The notes: generated by a model from the letters alone, not told the origin. Positions 38,790 through 49,635 are shown, numbered from the stretch's first letter. The stretch is 51,153 nt of DNA from Betaproteobacteria bacterium (GCA_009923315.1 RFTU01000009.1:1-51153), one strand, 5' to 3'. A program made the numbers and translations.

Positions 38790-39223
38790 GCGGCGCGTCC
38801 CCCAACACCCGCACCCAGATCCACCGCGTGCGCGTGGAGTTCGGCGACTGCGACCCGGCCGGTATCGTCTTCTTCCCCAACTTCAACCGCTGGATGGACC
38901 AGAGCTCGCATCACTTCTTTGTTTCCTGCGGCATTCCCCCCTGGCGCGAATTGGTGAAGACGCGCGGCATCATCGGCACGCCGCTGCTGGAGATCCACAC
39001 CCGCTTCGTGAAGTCGGCGACCTATGGCGAGGAACTCGAGATCCACACCTGTGTCGAAGCGTGGAACCGGAAGACCTTCAAACAGCGCCATGTGGTGATG
39101 CGCGGCCAGGACCTCATCTGCGAAGGCACCGAACTGCGTGTGTTCTGCGTGCGCGATGTTGAGAACCCCGACCGCCTGCGCAGCATCGAGGTGCCCGAGG
39201 ACATCCGCGCGGCCTGCAGTTGA
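38786..39223 (+). CDS. 4-hydroxybenzoyl-CoA thioesterase family (hot-dog) protein
   Basis: A 145-residue hot-dog-fold acyl-CoA thioesterase. The block VEFGDCDPAGIVFFPNFNRW is the signature of the 4HBT type from aromatic-acid degraders; the Asp of CDPAG (Asp23) corresponds to the catalytic aspartate. It may release an aromatic acid such as 4-hydroxybenzoate or gentisate from CoA. It is translationally coupled to the DUF885 gene upstream and followed, after a 134-base gap with a palindrome, by a Liv-type transporter. In related bacteria such thioesterases often sit with this transporter type (general knowledge, not checked). Confidence 0.9.
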   Translation: MSGASPNTRTQIHRVRVEFGDCDPAGIVFFPNFNRWMDQSSHHFFVSCGIPPWRELVKTRGIIGTPLLEIHTRFVKSATYGEELEIHTCVEAWNRKTFKQRHVVMRGQDLICEGTELRVFCVRDVENPDRLRSIEVPEDIRAACS

Positions 39224-39278
39224 CGCGGGTTTGTCCTGATCTGCGAGACGGCTGAGGTCGGGCGTTCCGCTTCTAAAA

Positions 39279-39298
39279 TTGACCGACCGGTCGGTTAA
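39279..39298. promoter_or_regulatory. TetR-type operator palindrome before the Liv operon
   Basis: TTGACCGACCGGTCGGTTAA is a 20-bp palindrome with one mismatched pair; its core ACCGACCGGTCGGT (39282-39295) is perfect. It resembles operators of TetR-family repressors of aromatic catabolism such as PaaR (from memory). A TAAAAT (39274-39279) just before it could be a -10 box, which would put the operator over the transcription start. No regulator gene is in the window. Confidence 0.65.
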
Positions 39299-39357
39299 CT
39301 AATCCCACTGGGCCGTATCCCGGCATCCCGACAGACCCTTCAGGAGACACGACCACC

Positions 39358-40395
39358 ATGGACATGACGATCGCCAGCATCCTGGCGCTCGACGGTGTGA
39401 CGAACGGCTCGGTGTATGCGCTGCTGGCGCTGGCCACCGTGCTCGTGTTCGCGGTCACGCGCGTCATCTTCGTGCCCCAGGGCGAATTCGTGGCTTTCGG
39501 TGCGCTGACCCTGGCCATGTTTCAGATGGGGCAGGTACCGGGCACCGTGTGGTTCCTCTTGGCGCTCACGGCGTTGACGGTGGTGGGCATGGTGGTCACG
39601 GGTACTCGCCAGGGCCTGCCGGTCGCACGAATGGCGCGGCAAGTGGTGGAGGTGGCCGCCTACCCGGTCCTCATCAGCCTGCTGGCCTGGTGGGCGGCGC
39701 CGCAGCAGTTTCCGCTGCTGGTGCAAGCTGCCCTGACGTTGGCCGTGGTCACGCCCTCTGGCGGGCTGATCTACCGACTGGCCTATGAGGCCTTGGCCGA
39801 TGCCACCGTGCTGGTGCTGCTCATCGTGTCGGTGGGTCTGCACTTTGCGCTGGTGGGGCTGGGCCTGTTCTTCTTTGGTGCCGAAGGTTTTCGCAACCCG
39901 AGCTTCTGGGACCAACGCTTCAGCCTCGGCGCGCTCACGCTGTCGGGGCAGACGGTCATCATCTTCGTCATTTCCCTGGTACTGATCGTGGCCTTGTGGT
40001 TTCTCTTTGAACACACGCTGCTGGGCAAGTCGCTGCGCGCGACCGCAGTGAACCGAACGGGTGCGCGCCTGATGGGCATCTCCAGCACGGGAGCGGGCCG
40101 TACCGCCTTCACGATGGCGGCCTTCATCGGCGCGCTGTCGGGCCTGCTGATCAGCCCCACCACCACCGTGTTCTACGACACGGGCTTCCTGATTGGCCTG
40201 AAGGGATTCGTGGCGGCCGTGTTTGCGGGGCTGTCCAGCTATCCGCTGGCGCTGGTGGGCGCGCTGTTCGTGGGACTGATCGAGAGCTTTGGCTCCTTTT
40301 GGGCCAGCGCCTTCAAGGAGGTGATCGTGTTCGCGGCCATTTTGCCGGTGCTGCTGTGGCGCTCGATCACCGATCCCCATGGTGAGGAGCACTGA
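39358..40395 (+). CDS. Liv-type ABC permease (LivH-like)
   Basis: A 345-residue inner-membrane permease of the branched-chain-amino-acid (HAAT) family, with about eight to nine hydrophobic segments. It has the [23 protein letters not shown] start of the family and the [21 protein letters not shown]-terminal block. AGGAGA lies ten bases before the ATG at 39358; the ATG at 39364 is possible. Position next to a 4HBT thioesterase and a Rieske oxygenase makes an aromatic acid a likelier substrate than leucine (inference). The fused LivM-LivG gene starts one base after its stop. Confidence 0.93.
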   Translation: MDMTIASILALDGVTNGSVYALLALATVLVFAVTRVIFVPQGEFVAFGALTLAMFQMGQVPGTVWFLLALTALTVVGMVVTGTRQGLPVARMARQVVEVAAYPVLISLLAWWAAPQQFPLLVQAALTLAVVTPSGGLIYRLAYEALADATVLVLLIVSVGLHFALVGLGLFFFGAEGFRNPSFWDQRFSLGALTLSGQTVIIFVISLVLIVALWFLFEHTLLGKSLRATAVNRTGARLMGISSTGAGRTAFTMAAFIGALSGLLISPTTTVFYDTGFLIGLKGFVAAVFAGLSSYPLALVGALFVGLIESFGSFWASAFKEVIVFAAILPVLLWRSITDPHGEEH

Positions 40396-40396
40396 G

Positions 40397-42166
40397 ATGA
40401 ACGCCATTCGTCGGTGGGCCTTTCCTGTCTTTGCCCTGCTGATGTTGGGCCTGCCGCTGTTGCCGGTGCCCGACTTCTGGATCACGCAAAGCAATTTGGT
40501 CGGTCTGTATTCCATCGTGGCGCTCGGCCTGGTCCTGCTCACCGGAGTGGCGGGCCTGACCAGCTTCGGCCAGGCCGCATTCGTGGGCGTTGGGGCCTAT
40601 GCAGCGGGTTACATGGTCGTCACGCTGAACGCGTCACCCTGGTTGGCGCTGGTCGTGGGCATCGCACTGGCCTTGGTGGCTGCGCTGCTGCTGGGTCTGC
40701 TCACCTTGCGGATGTCCGGCCACTACCTTCCCCTGGCCACCATCTGCTGGGGGCTGGCTCTGAACTACACCATGGCCAACATGGAGTTCCTGGGCAAATA
40801 CGACGGCATCAATGGCATTCCCTCGCTGGACCTCTTCGGCATCGAACTGGGCTCCGGCCGCGGCTTGCATGTGCTGATCTGGGCGGTGGCACTGGTGAGC
40901 GCGGTGGGTGTGACCAACCTGCTGGATTCCCGCGTCGGCAGGGCCATCCGGTCGCTCAAGACCGGATCGACCATGGCCGAGGCCATGGGGATCTCGACCT
41001 TTCGCTACAAGCTCATCGCCTTCATCCTGGCCGCGGTACTGGCTGCGGTTTCAGGCTGGCTCTTCGCGCACTTTCAGCGCACCGTCAACCCCACGCCCTT
41101 TGGCCTGAACAAGGGCATCGAGTACCTCTTCATGGCCGTGCTCGGTGGGGTGGGCCATGTATGGGGTGCGTTCCTGGGTGCCGGCGTGGTCAAGCTGATC
41201 GAGGACGAGTTGCAGGTCCTCCTGCCGGCACTCCTGGGCTCGAGCGGCAACTTCGAGATCATCGTGTTCGGCATCGTGCTGATCCTGGTGCTGAAGTACG
41301 CACCCGACGGTCTGTGGACCTTCATCCAGAATCGCCTGCCCATCGTCCCGCGCACGGTGGATTGGACCGATGCCGACCACATGCCGCACGAGTCCAAGCC
41401 ACCCAGAGGACAGCGTCTGCTCGAAGTCCAGCAGGTGCGCAAGGAGTTCGGCGGTCTGGTGGCGGTCAACGATGTGAGCTTCCACATGGATGCGGGCGAG
41501 ATCATCGGACTGATCGGCCCCAATGGTGCAGGCAAGAGCACCACCTTCAACTTGATCACCGGCGTGCTGCCTCTGACCGCGGGTTCTGTCGTCTGGCGTG
41601 GCGAGTCCATTGCCGGCCTACCGTCTCGCGACATCGCGCGGCGCGGCATCTCCCGGACCTTCCAGCACGTGAAGATGATTCCCGAGATGACGGTGTTGGA
41701 GAACGTGGCACTGGGCGCCTACATCCGAAGTAGCGCGAACACGGTTCAGGCGATGTTGGCGCTCGACCAGGCCGAGGAACGCCGCATCTTCGCCGAGGCG
41801 CACCGTCAGCTTCAGCGCATCGGTATGGACGACCGCATGCACGAACTGGCCGGCAATCTGGCCTTGGGCCCCCAGCGCCTGATGGAAATTGCGCGTGCCC
41901 TGTGCACCGATCCTGCCCTGCTGCTGTTGGACGAGCCCGCTGCGGGCCTGAGGCACAAGGAGAAAATGGCGCTGGCCGATGTCCTGCGCCAGTTGCGTGC
42001 AGAAGGCGTCACCCTCTTGCTGGTAGAGCACGACATGGACTTCGTGATGGGCTTGACCGACCGGATCGTGGTGATGGAGTTCGGCACCAAGCTGATGGAA
42101 GGCACGCCCGCGCAGGTGCAGGCCAGCCCGGCCGTGCGCGCAGCCTACCTGGGCGTGGAGCATTGA
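40397..42166 (+). CDS. Fused Liv-type permease and ATPase (LivM-LivG)
   Basis: A 589-residue fusion. Residues 1 to about 320 are a LivM-like permease ([27 protein letters not shown]-type block [21 protein letters not shown]-type block). After a short linker, residues 345-589 are a LivG-like ATPase with Walker [10 protein letters not shown], the Q-loop [12 protein letters not shown], Walker [12 protein letters not shown] and the switch histidine VEHDMDF. The signature region reads LALGPQR instead of the common LSGGQ-type sequence. The start at 40397 is set by GAGGAG eight bases upstream. Confidence 0.92.
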   Translation: MNAIRRWAFPVFALLMLGLPLLPVPDFWITQSNLVGLYSIVALGLVLLTGVAGLTSFGQAAFVGVGAYAAGYMVVTLNASPWLALVVGIALALVAALLLGLLTLRMSGHYLPLATICWGLALNYTMANMEFLGKYDGINGIPSLDLFGIELGSGRGLHVLIWAVALVSAVGVTNLLDSRVGRAIRSLKTGSTMAEAMGISTFRYKLIAFILAAVLAAVSGWLFAHFQRTVNPTPFGLNKGIEYLFMAVLGGVGHVWGAFLGAGVVKLIEDELQVLLPALLGSSGNFEIIVFGIVLILVLKYAPDGLWTFIQNRLPIVPRTVDWTDADHMPHESKPPRGQRLLEVQQVRKEFGGLVAVNDVSFHMDAGEIIGLIGPNGAGKSTTFNLITGVLPLTAGSVVWRGESIAGLPSRDIARRGISRTFQHVKMIPEMTVLENVALGAYIRSSANTVQAMLALDQAEERRIFAEAHRQLQRIGMDDRMHELAGNLALGPQRLMEIARALCTDPALLLLDEPAAGLRHKEKMALADVLRQLRAEGVTLLLVEHDMDFVMGLTDRIVVMEFGTKLMEGTPAQVQASPAVRAAYLGVEH

Positions 42167-42236
42167 TGGCCACGGGGCTTGCGGCTGTCAGGGTCAACTT
42201 GCGTTGGCCTTTGCCGCTGTGTTTGAGGGAATTGAC

Positions 42237-42983
42237 ATGAGCACGATGCTGTTGGAAGTCACCGATCTGCACGCGGGCTATGGTCGCGCGGAAGTCCTCG
42301 CCGGCTTGAACTTCACGGTCCAGCAGGGCCAGGTGATCACCATCATCGGCCCCAACGGTGCGGGCAAGAGCACCACGCTGAACGCGCTGATCGGCCTGCT
42401 GCCTTCGCGTGGGCGTGTCACCTTCGATGGGCAGGACCTCACCGATGTCTCGCTGGAAGACCGGGTGATGATGGGCCTGGCTCTGGTGCCGGAAAAGCGC
42501 GAGCTGTTTTCCACGATGCCGGTCGAAGACAACCTGGTGCTGGGCGGCTGGCGCGCGATGAAGCAGCGCGTGCCCAACTGGAAGCGCGAGATCGAACGCG
42601 TGTACGGGCTGTTTCCTCGCCTGAAGGAGCGCCGCACGCAGCTGGCTGGCACCCTCAGCGGTGGTGAGCGGCAGATGCTGGCCGTGGGCCGCGCCCTGAT
42701 GAGTTCACCTCGCCTGCTGATGCTGGATGAGCCCAGCCTGGGTCTGGCGCCCTTGGTGGTCAAGGAGATCTTTCGCATCATCGAGCGGTTGCGCGCCGAG
42801 GGCACCTCCATTCTCTTGGTGGAGCAGAACGCGCGTGCCGCACTGGAAGTGGCCGACCACGGTTATGTGCTGGAGACGGGTTCCTTTGCGGTGGACGGGC
42901 CGGCAGCCGAGCTTGCCCACAACCCGCGCGTGATCGAGAGCTATTTGGGCGCCAGCAACCGTGAGGCTGCCTCAGACGCCTGA
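42237..42983 (+). CDS. Liv-type ABC ATPase (LivF-like)
   Basis: A 248-residue ATPase, the second nucleotide-binding subunit of the transporter. Walker A is GPNGAGKST, signature LSGGERQM, Walker B LLMLDEPSLGLAP and the switch residue VEQNARAALEVAD, in which the usual His is Gln-Asn as in other LivF proteins. The ATG at 42237 follows a GAGGG-like site. It is separated from the fusion gene by 70 bases and ends the transporter genes. No periplasmic binding protein gene of the LivJ/K type is present in the window. Confidence 0.94.
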   Translation: MSTMLLEVTDLHAGYGRAEVLAGLNFTVQQGQVITIIGPNGAGKSTTLNALIGLLPSRGRVTFDGQDLTDVSLEDRVMMGLALVPEKRELFSTMPVEDNLVLGGWRAMKQRVPNWKREIERVYGLFPRLKERRTQLAGTLSGGERQMLAVGRALMSSPRLLMLDEPSLGLAPLVVKEIFRIIERLRAEGTSILLVEQNARAALEVADHGYVLETGSFAVDGPAAELAHNPRVIESYLGASNREAASDA

Positions 42984-43193
42984 TCGTGGGGTACTGGACA
43001 CCCCGCTGAGTTGACGCGTCGCCCGCGCCTCGGTCGTCGCTGGTCAGTCCTTCGAGGTGCGCATCGTTGCGCCGCCTGAGCTGCACAAGATGGCGTTCTG
43101 CCTGCTGATGGGGGTGGTCGAGCACGGCAATGCGCCCCGGCGCTGGTGGACGGCTTGACGGCGAGCTAGCATCCGGGCTTGGAGAACGGCCGC
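42984..43193. other. Gap with a short degenerate-looking open frame
   Basis: Between livF and the XdhC-type gene. A plus-strand frame without a good start codon runs 43015-43158 (47 codons plus stop; it contains APPELHKMAFCLLMGVVEHG). It looks more protein-like than random shadow, so it may be the remnant of a lost gene, but I cannot place it in a family. Confidence 0.25.
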
Positions 43194-44189
43194 ATGGATT
43201 CACTGGACCTTCAGGTGTTGCAACAAGCGCGCGAATGGAAGCACGCTGGCCACGCCGTGTGCTTGGTCACCGTGATCGAAACATGGGGGTCTGCTCCGCG
43301 CCCGCCCGGGGCTCTGTTGGCCCTGCGTGATGATGGTCTGGTGGTGGGCTCGGTTTCGGGTGGGTGTGTCGAAGACGATCTGATTGAACGGGTGCGCAAG
43401 GGTGACCGTGTGGGCAGGCCTTCACTCATCACTTATGGCGTGTCGAAGGAGGAAGCTGCCCGATTTGGTCTGCCATGCGGCGGCAACCTTCGCCTGGTGC
43501 AGGAACCGTTGACCGACATGGCTTGGGTCGACGAGGTCTTGGACCGAACGTCGCGACATGAAATCGTGGCTCGCATCGTGTCGCTGGACACGGGCGCGGT
43601 GACGCTGGAGCCGGGCGTGCGAGGCGAGGCCTTCGCCTTCGATGGCAGCACCATGCGCACCGTGTTCGGTCCGCGCTGGCGACTCCTGATCATCGGGGCC
43701 GGACAGTTGTCCCGCGCGGTGGCGCAGATGGCGCTCATGCTGGACTTCGAGGTGATCTGTTGCGACCCGCGTGAGGAGTACCACTTGAGTTGGGAGGTTG
43801 CCGGTACCGTGTTCAGCAAGGCCATGCCCGACGACTTGGTGAAGGAGCTTCAATTGGATCCCCACAGCGCGGTGGTGGCGGTCACGCACGACCCGAAGCT
43901 GGACGACCTCGTGCTGTTGGAGGCGCTGAAGTCGCCAGCCTTCTACATCGGAGCCCTCGGTTCTCGCGGCAATACCGCCCAGCGCAAGGAGCGGCTGAAG
44001 CTGTTTGACCTGAGTGAGGCTGAAATCGACCGACTGCACGGGCCCATCGGCCTGGATCTGGGCGGAAAGACGCCGGCGGAAATTGCGGTGGCGATCATGG
44101 CCGAGATCATCGCGGTGCGCAGTGGGACGGCCTTGCGGCAGAAGAAGCACGGGTCTTCCGTGCCCGCTTGTTCCGTGACGGCTCCGTAG
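43194..44189 (+). CDS. XdhC/CoxI family protein
   Basis: A 331-residue protein of the XdhC family, which binds and sulfurates molybdenum cofactor and inserts it into xanthine-dehydrogenase-type enzymes. The N-terminal domain has TWGSAPRPPGALLAL and GSVSGGCVEDDL, with the conserved PCGGNL cysteine motif; the C-terminal Rossmann-like domain begins LLIIGAGQLSRAVAQ and ends near GLDLGGKTPAEIAVAIMAEI. GGAG lies nine bases before the ATG at 43194. It sits between transporter and oxygenase genes, although no Mo enzyme is adjacent; the only one in the window is the IorB-like protein 16 kb away. Confidence 0.93.
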   Translation: MDSLDLQVLQQAREWKHAGHAVCLVTVIETWGSAPRPPGALLALRDDGLVVGSVSGGCVEDDLIERVRKGDRVGRPSLITYGVSKEEAARFGLPCGGNLRLVQEPLTDMAWVDEVLDRTSRHEIVARIVSLDTGAVTLEPGVRGEAFAFDGSTMRTVFGPRWRLLIIGAGQLSRAVAQMALMLDFEVICCDPREEYHLSWEVAGTVFSKAMPDDLVKELQLDPHSAVVAVTHDPKLDDLVLLEALKSPAFYIGALGSRGNTAQRKERLKLFDLSEAEIDRLHGPIGLDLGGKTPAEIAVAIMAEIIAVRSGTALRQKKHGSSVPACSVTAP

Positions 44190-44293
44190 GGGCGGTTTGG
44201 TGTGGTGGCTGAGCCACTGAGCGATGCCGGGAGCCACTCGGTCTGGGCATGCGGGCTGCGCCACAGGCCTCCCCAACACGGCACAATCAGATC

Positions 44294-45541
44294 ATGAGCG
44301 GCATCGAGCCCACCTGGCCCACCCCTGGCACGCACCGTATTCCCTTCGGCGTCTACAACGATGCCGATCTGCACCAGCGGGAGCTCGAGCGCTTGTTCTA
44401 CCGCAACCATTGGCACTACATCGGGCTGGAGGCCGAAATACCCCAGCCTGGCGACTTCAAGCGCACCGCGCTGGGCGAGCGCAGTGTGGTGATGGCGCGC
44501 GCACTGGACGGGCAGATCCATGTGGTGGAAAACGTCTGCAAGCACCGCGGCATGCAGTTCTGCCGCGAGCGCCACGGCAACCGCAAGGAGTTCGTCTGCC
44601 CTTACCACCAATGGAGCTACACCCTCAGCGGTGATCTGCAAGGCGTGCCCTTCCGAAGAGGCGTTCGCCAGGATGGCAAGGTCAACGGGGGAATGCCGGC
44701 GGATTTCGAACCCAAGCAACATGGCCTGACCCGGCTGCGCGTCGCCTTGCGCGGCGGCGTGGTGTTCGCCACCTTCGACCACGAGATGGAGTCGTTGGAA
44801 GACTTCATCGGTCCGACCATCCTGCACTGGTTCGATCGTTTGTTCAATGGCCGTCGGCTGACCATACTGGGATACAACCGCCAGCGCATTCCGGGCAACT
44901 GGAAGCTGATGCAGGAGAACATCAAGGACCCTTACCACCCCGGCCTGCTGCACACTTGGTTCGTGACCTTTGGTCTTTGGCGTGCCGACAACAAGGCCCA
45001 ACTGCAGATGGACGACCGCCATCGGCATGCGGCCATGATCTCCACCCGCGGGGCCACCGGAGCCGCTGCTCAGGTCACCCAGGTGTCCTCGTTCAAGGAA
45101 TCGATGAAGCTGCACGACGACCGCTTTCTGGACATCGTGCCCGAGCCCTGGTGGGGCGGGCCCACGGCGGTGATGACCACGCTGTTTCCCAGCGTGATCC
45201 TGCAGCAGCAGGTCAACAGCGTATCGACTCGTCACATCCAGCCCGACGGCCACGGCCACTTCGACTTTGTGTGGACGCACTTCGGTTTCGAAGATGATGA
45301 TGAGGTCATGACGCAGCGTCGCCTTCGTCAAGCCAATCTGTTCGGGCCTGCGGGCTTCGTGTCGGCCGACGATGGCGAGGTGATCGAGATGTGCCAGGAA
45401 GCGTTTGAGCGCGCTCAGCACGGGCAGGGTCAGACACTGGCCGAACTCGGCGGGCGCGAGGTCGGCGACACCGACCACATGGTGACCGAGACCCTGATCC
45501 GCGGCATGTACCGCTATTGGCGTGAGGTGATGCACGCATGA
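44294..45541 (+). CDS. nagG: Rieske oxygenase large subunit, salicylate 5-hydroxylase (NagG)-like
   Basis: A 415-residue alpha subunit of a ring-hydroxylating oxygenase. The Rieske 2Fe-2S ligands are Cys82, His84, Cys102 and His105. The mononuclear iron site is marked by Asp212, His215 and His220 in KDPYHPGLLH. Long stretches (for example GNWKLMQENIKDPYHPGLLH and GDTDHMVTETLIRGMYRYW) read like NagG of the naphthalene-degrading Ralstonia/Comamonas group, recalled from memory, which converts salicylate to gentisate. A related hydroxylase for another 2-substituted benzoate is possible. The start at 44294 fits the family; the frame is open 15 codons further up. Overlaps the small-subunit gene by four bases (ATGA). 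Confidence 0.88.
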   Translation: MSGIEPTWPTPGTHRIPFGVYNDADLHQRELERLFYRNHWHYIGLEAEIPQPGDFKRTALGERSVVMARALDGQIHVVENVCKHRGMQFCRERHGNRKEFVCPYHQWSYTLSGDLQGVPFRRGVRQDGKVNGGMPADFEPKQHGLTRLRVALRGGVVFATFDHEMESLEDFIGPTILHWFDRLFNGRRLTILGYNRQRIPGNWKLMQENIKDPYHPGLLHTWFVTFGLWRADNKAQLQMDDRHRHAAMISTRGATGAAAQVTQVSSFKESMKLHDDRFLDIVPEPWWGGPTAVMTTLFPSVILQQQVNSVSTRHIQPDGHGHFDFVWTHFGFEDDDEVMTQRRLRQANLFGPAGFVSADDGEVIEMCQEAFERAQHGQGQTLAELGGREVGDTDHMVTETLIRGMYRYWREVMHA

Positions 45542-46080
45542 CGTCCATCGGCTCATCGATCCCGGTCAGTGGCCCGGTGGGTGGTGAGGCCCCGTCAGGG
45601 CCCGCGAACCTGAGCGTGCAGGACCAATGGGCGCTCGCGCAGTTATTGGCCCAGGCCGCCCAACTGGCTGATGCGGGCCGGTGGATCGATTGGGCCGAAC
45701 TGTTCACAGACGACTGCCTGTACCTGCTGCAGCCCCGAGAAAACTTCGACCGGGGCTTTCCCCTGGCCACCATGCGCCTGGAGAGCAAGGGCATGCTGCT
45801 GGACCGGGCCTATGCCGTCACGCAAACCATCTTCCATGATCCTTATTACCAGCGACATGTGGTGGGGACGCCCTTGGTGTTGAAGGCCGAAGACGGCCGC
45901 ATCCACTGCGAGGCGAACTACGCCGTGTTCCGCACCAAGCTCAGCAAGGAAAGTACCGTCTTCAATGTCGGACGCTACCTCGATGAGGTGGTCCGCACGC
46001 CACGGGGCTTGAAATTCGCCGTGAGGCGGGCGGTCTACGACAGTGAGATGATCCCCAACTCCATCATTTATCCGATCTGA
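45538..46080 (+). CDS. nagH: Rieske oxygenase small subunit (NagH-like)
   Basis: A 180-residue beta subunit that supports the alpha subunit structurally. It has the SnoaL-like/NTF2 fold pattern of the family: an N-terminal helix pair (AGRWIDWAELFTDDCLYLLQPRENFDRG), then a strand-rich half, ending with VYDSEMIPNSIIYPI as in salicylate 5-hydroxylase and anthranilate/benzoate relatives. The first 20 residues form a Gly/Pro/Ser-rich lead. Coupled to nagG by overlap and two bases before the ferredoxin gene. Confidence 0.88.
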   Translation: MTSIGSSIPVSGPVGGEAPSGPANLSVQDQWALAQLLAQAAQLADAGRWIDWAELFTDDCLYLLQPRENFDRGFPLATMRLESKGMLLDRAYAVTQTIFHDPYYQRHVVGTPLVLKAEDGRIHCEANYAVFRTKLSKESTVFNVGRYLDEVVRTPRGLKFAVRRAVYDSEMIPNSIIYPI

Positions 46081-46082
46081 AC

Positions 46083-46400
46083 GTGAGCACCGCCTACTGG
46101 ATCTATGCGGCCGAGCTGGCCGATGTGCACGCCCAAGACGTGATGCCGGTGTCTACTGACGGACACGATCTGGCCCTGTACAGCGTGGACGGCCAGGTGT
46201 ATTGCACCGCCAACCAATGCACCCACGGCAACGCCTTCCTCAGCGAGGGTTTCCTCATCGAGGGTGAAATCGAGTGTCCGCTGCACCAGGGCCGTTTCGA
46301 CGTGAAAACCGGCCAGCCCACCGGCGACCCGGCCTGCGATCCGGTCCGCGTGTACCCGGTCAAGATCGAAGCCGGGCGGGTGTTTGTGGAGTTGAGCTGA
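46083..46400 (+). CDS. Rieske-type ferredoxin
   Basis: A 105-residue electron carrier for the oxygenase. The Rieske ligands are Cys46 and His48 (QCTHG) and Cys65 and His68 (CPLHQGRFD). Size and sequence are like NagAb/NahAb. The start is GTG, two bases after the small-subunit stop. The matching reductase (NagAa type) is not in the window and must be encoded elsewhere. Confidence 0.94.
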   Translation: MSTAYWIYAAELADVHAQDVMPVSTDGHDLALYSVDGQVYCTANQCTHGNAFLSEGFLIEGEIECPLHQGRFDVKTGQPTGDPACDPVRVYPVKIEAGRVFVELS

Positions 46401-46481
46401 GGGCCGGTGGAGTCGGAGCAGGGCTGATGGCCTTTCACGCTCCATGAAGCAGATGCAGGCATTCGAAGCTGAAGGACGATG

Positions 46482-47615
46482 ATGAACCTGAACCCAGGCG
46501 CCCTGGCGGGGATCCGTGTGCTCGACCTTTCCCGGGTGTTGGCGGGCCCTTCCAGCACGCAGATCCTGGCCGATCACGGCGCCGATGTCCTCAAGGTGGA
46601 GCCACCTTCGGGCGACGAAACACGGACTTGGGGCCCGCCTTTTGATGACAGCGGCACGGCCTCTTACTACAGGGGACTCAACCGCAACAAGCGCGGCATC
46701 ACCCTGGACCTGAGCACCGAGGCGGCCCGCGCCCAAGTGCTGCAACTGCTGGCCGAGTCCGATGTGCTGGTGGAGAACTTCAAGACCGGCACCATGGAGA
46801 AGTGGGGCCTGGGGTGGGACATCCTGTGCGAGCGCTTCCCGCGCCTGGTGTACTGCCGCGTCACGGGTTTCGGTGCCGATGGTCCCTACGGCGGCCTGCC
46901 GGGCTATGACGCCGCCATCCAGGCGCTCATTGGGCTGATGAGCGTCAACGGTGAGCCCGATGAACGAGGCGGTCAGCCGCTGCGCGCCGGTGTGCCGGTG
47001 GTGGATCTGGCCACCGGACTGAATGCCGCCTTGGGTGTGACCCTGGCACTGTTCGAACGCGAACGCAGTGGCCGCGGACAGTTTCTGGAAGTGGCGCTGT
47101 ACGACGTGGGCCTGACCCTGTTGCACCCTCATACCGCGAACCACCTGATGGACGGCCGCATCCCGCAGCGCACCGGTAACGACCACCCCAACATCAGCCC
47201 CTATGACGTATTCCCCACGGGCAGCGAGCCGCTGTTTCTGGCCGTGGGCAATGACCGGCAGTTCCAGCTGTTGTGCCGTGGCATTGGCGCGCCGGAGTTG
47301 GCGGCCGACCCTCGTTTTGCGACGAACGCGCTGCGATCGAAACACCGGGGTGATCTGCGGCTCCTGCTGGAGGCCGCGCTGGCGCCCCATGAAGGCAAAG
47401 CCCTGGCCGTGCGGCTGCTGGAAGCCGGCGTGCCCTGTGCGCCCATACAGGACATTGCCGCGGCCTTGAAGGACGCCCATACCGCGCATCGCGGCATGGT
47501 GGTGCAGGTGGGCGAGGACTACCGGGGTATCGGCTCGCCCATCAAGCTCGAGCGCACGCCACCGAGCTACCGGCTGCCTCCCCCACCGCGCGGGGGCACG
47601 GAACCTCGGGGCTAA
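46482..47615 (+). CDS. CaiB/BaiF (family III) CoA-transferase
   Basis: A 377-residue CoA-transferase of family III, which moves CoA between carboxylic acids through an aspartyl intermediate. It starts with AGIRVLDLSRVLAGPSSTQILADHGADVLKVE, the typical first block, and Asp143 in LPGYDAAIQ corresponds to the catalytic aspartate of formyl-CoA transferase. GAAGGA ends five bases before the ATG at 46482, which is preferred over the ATG at 46479. It lies 81 bases after the ferredoxin and could activate the aromatic substrate or handle a product; this is inference. Confidence 0.92.
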   Translation: MNLNPGALAGIRVLDLSRVLAGPSSTQILADHGADVLKVEPPSGDETRTWGPPFDDSGTASYYRGLNRNKRGITLDLSTEAARAQVLQLLAESDVLVENFKTGTMEKWGLGWDILCERFPRLVYCRVTGFGADGPYGGLPGYDAAIQALIGLMSVNGEPDERGGQPLRAGVPVVDLATGLNAALGVTLALFERERSGRGQFLEVALYDVGLTLLHPHTANHLMDGRIPQRTGNDHPNISPYDVFPTGSEPLFLAVGNDRQFQLLCRGIGAPELAADPRFATNALRSKHRGDLRLLLEAALAPHEGKALAVRLLEAGVPCAPIQDIAAALKDAHTAHRGMVVQVGEDYRGIGSPIKLERTPPSYRLPPPPRGGTEPRG

Positions 47616-47632
47616 GGGTTCCTCGGCGGGGG

Positions 47633-47660
47633 CTTGAAACCCCGGCGGCCACCCCCATCT
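47633..47660 (+). promoter_or_regulatory. Sigma-32 heat-shock promoter of htpG
   Basis: CTTGAAA (47633-47639), a 13-base spacer, then CCCCATCT (47653-47660). Both boxes match the sigma-32 (RpoH) consensus, CTTGAAA and CCCCATnT, with no mismatch, and lie about 80 bases before the htpG start. Confidence 0.88.
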
Positions 47661-47739
47661 TCAGTCGGCATCCTCAGCAGTCGCCCCTTCACGGGGTCAC
47701 GGACTGCCGTCTTTGATTCACCTGAAGCCCCCAGCACAC

Positions 47740-49635
<1,896 letters not shown>

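Noticed and set aside
43943-45556. Long open frame (537 codons) on the minus strand opposite nagG
   Set aside because: Shadow of the Rieske oxygenase and XdhC-type genes, both with intact catalytic motifs on the plus strand.
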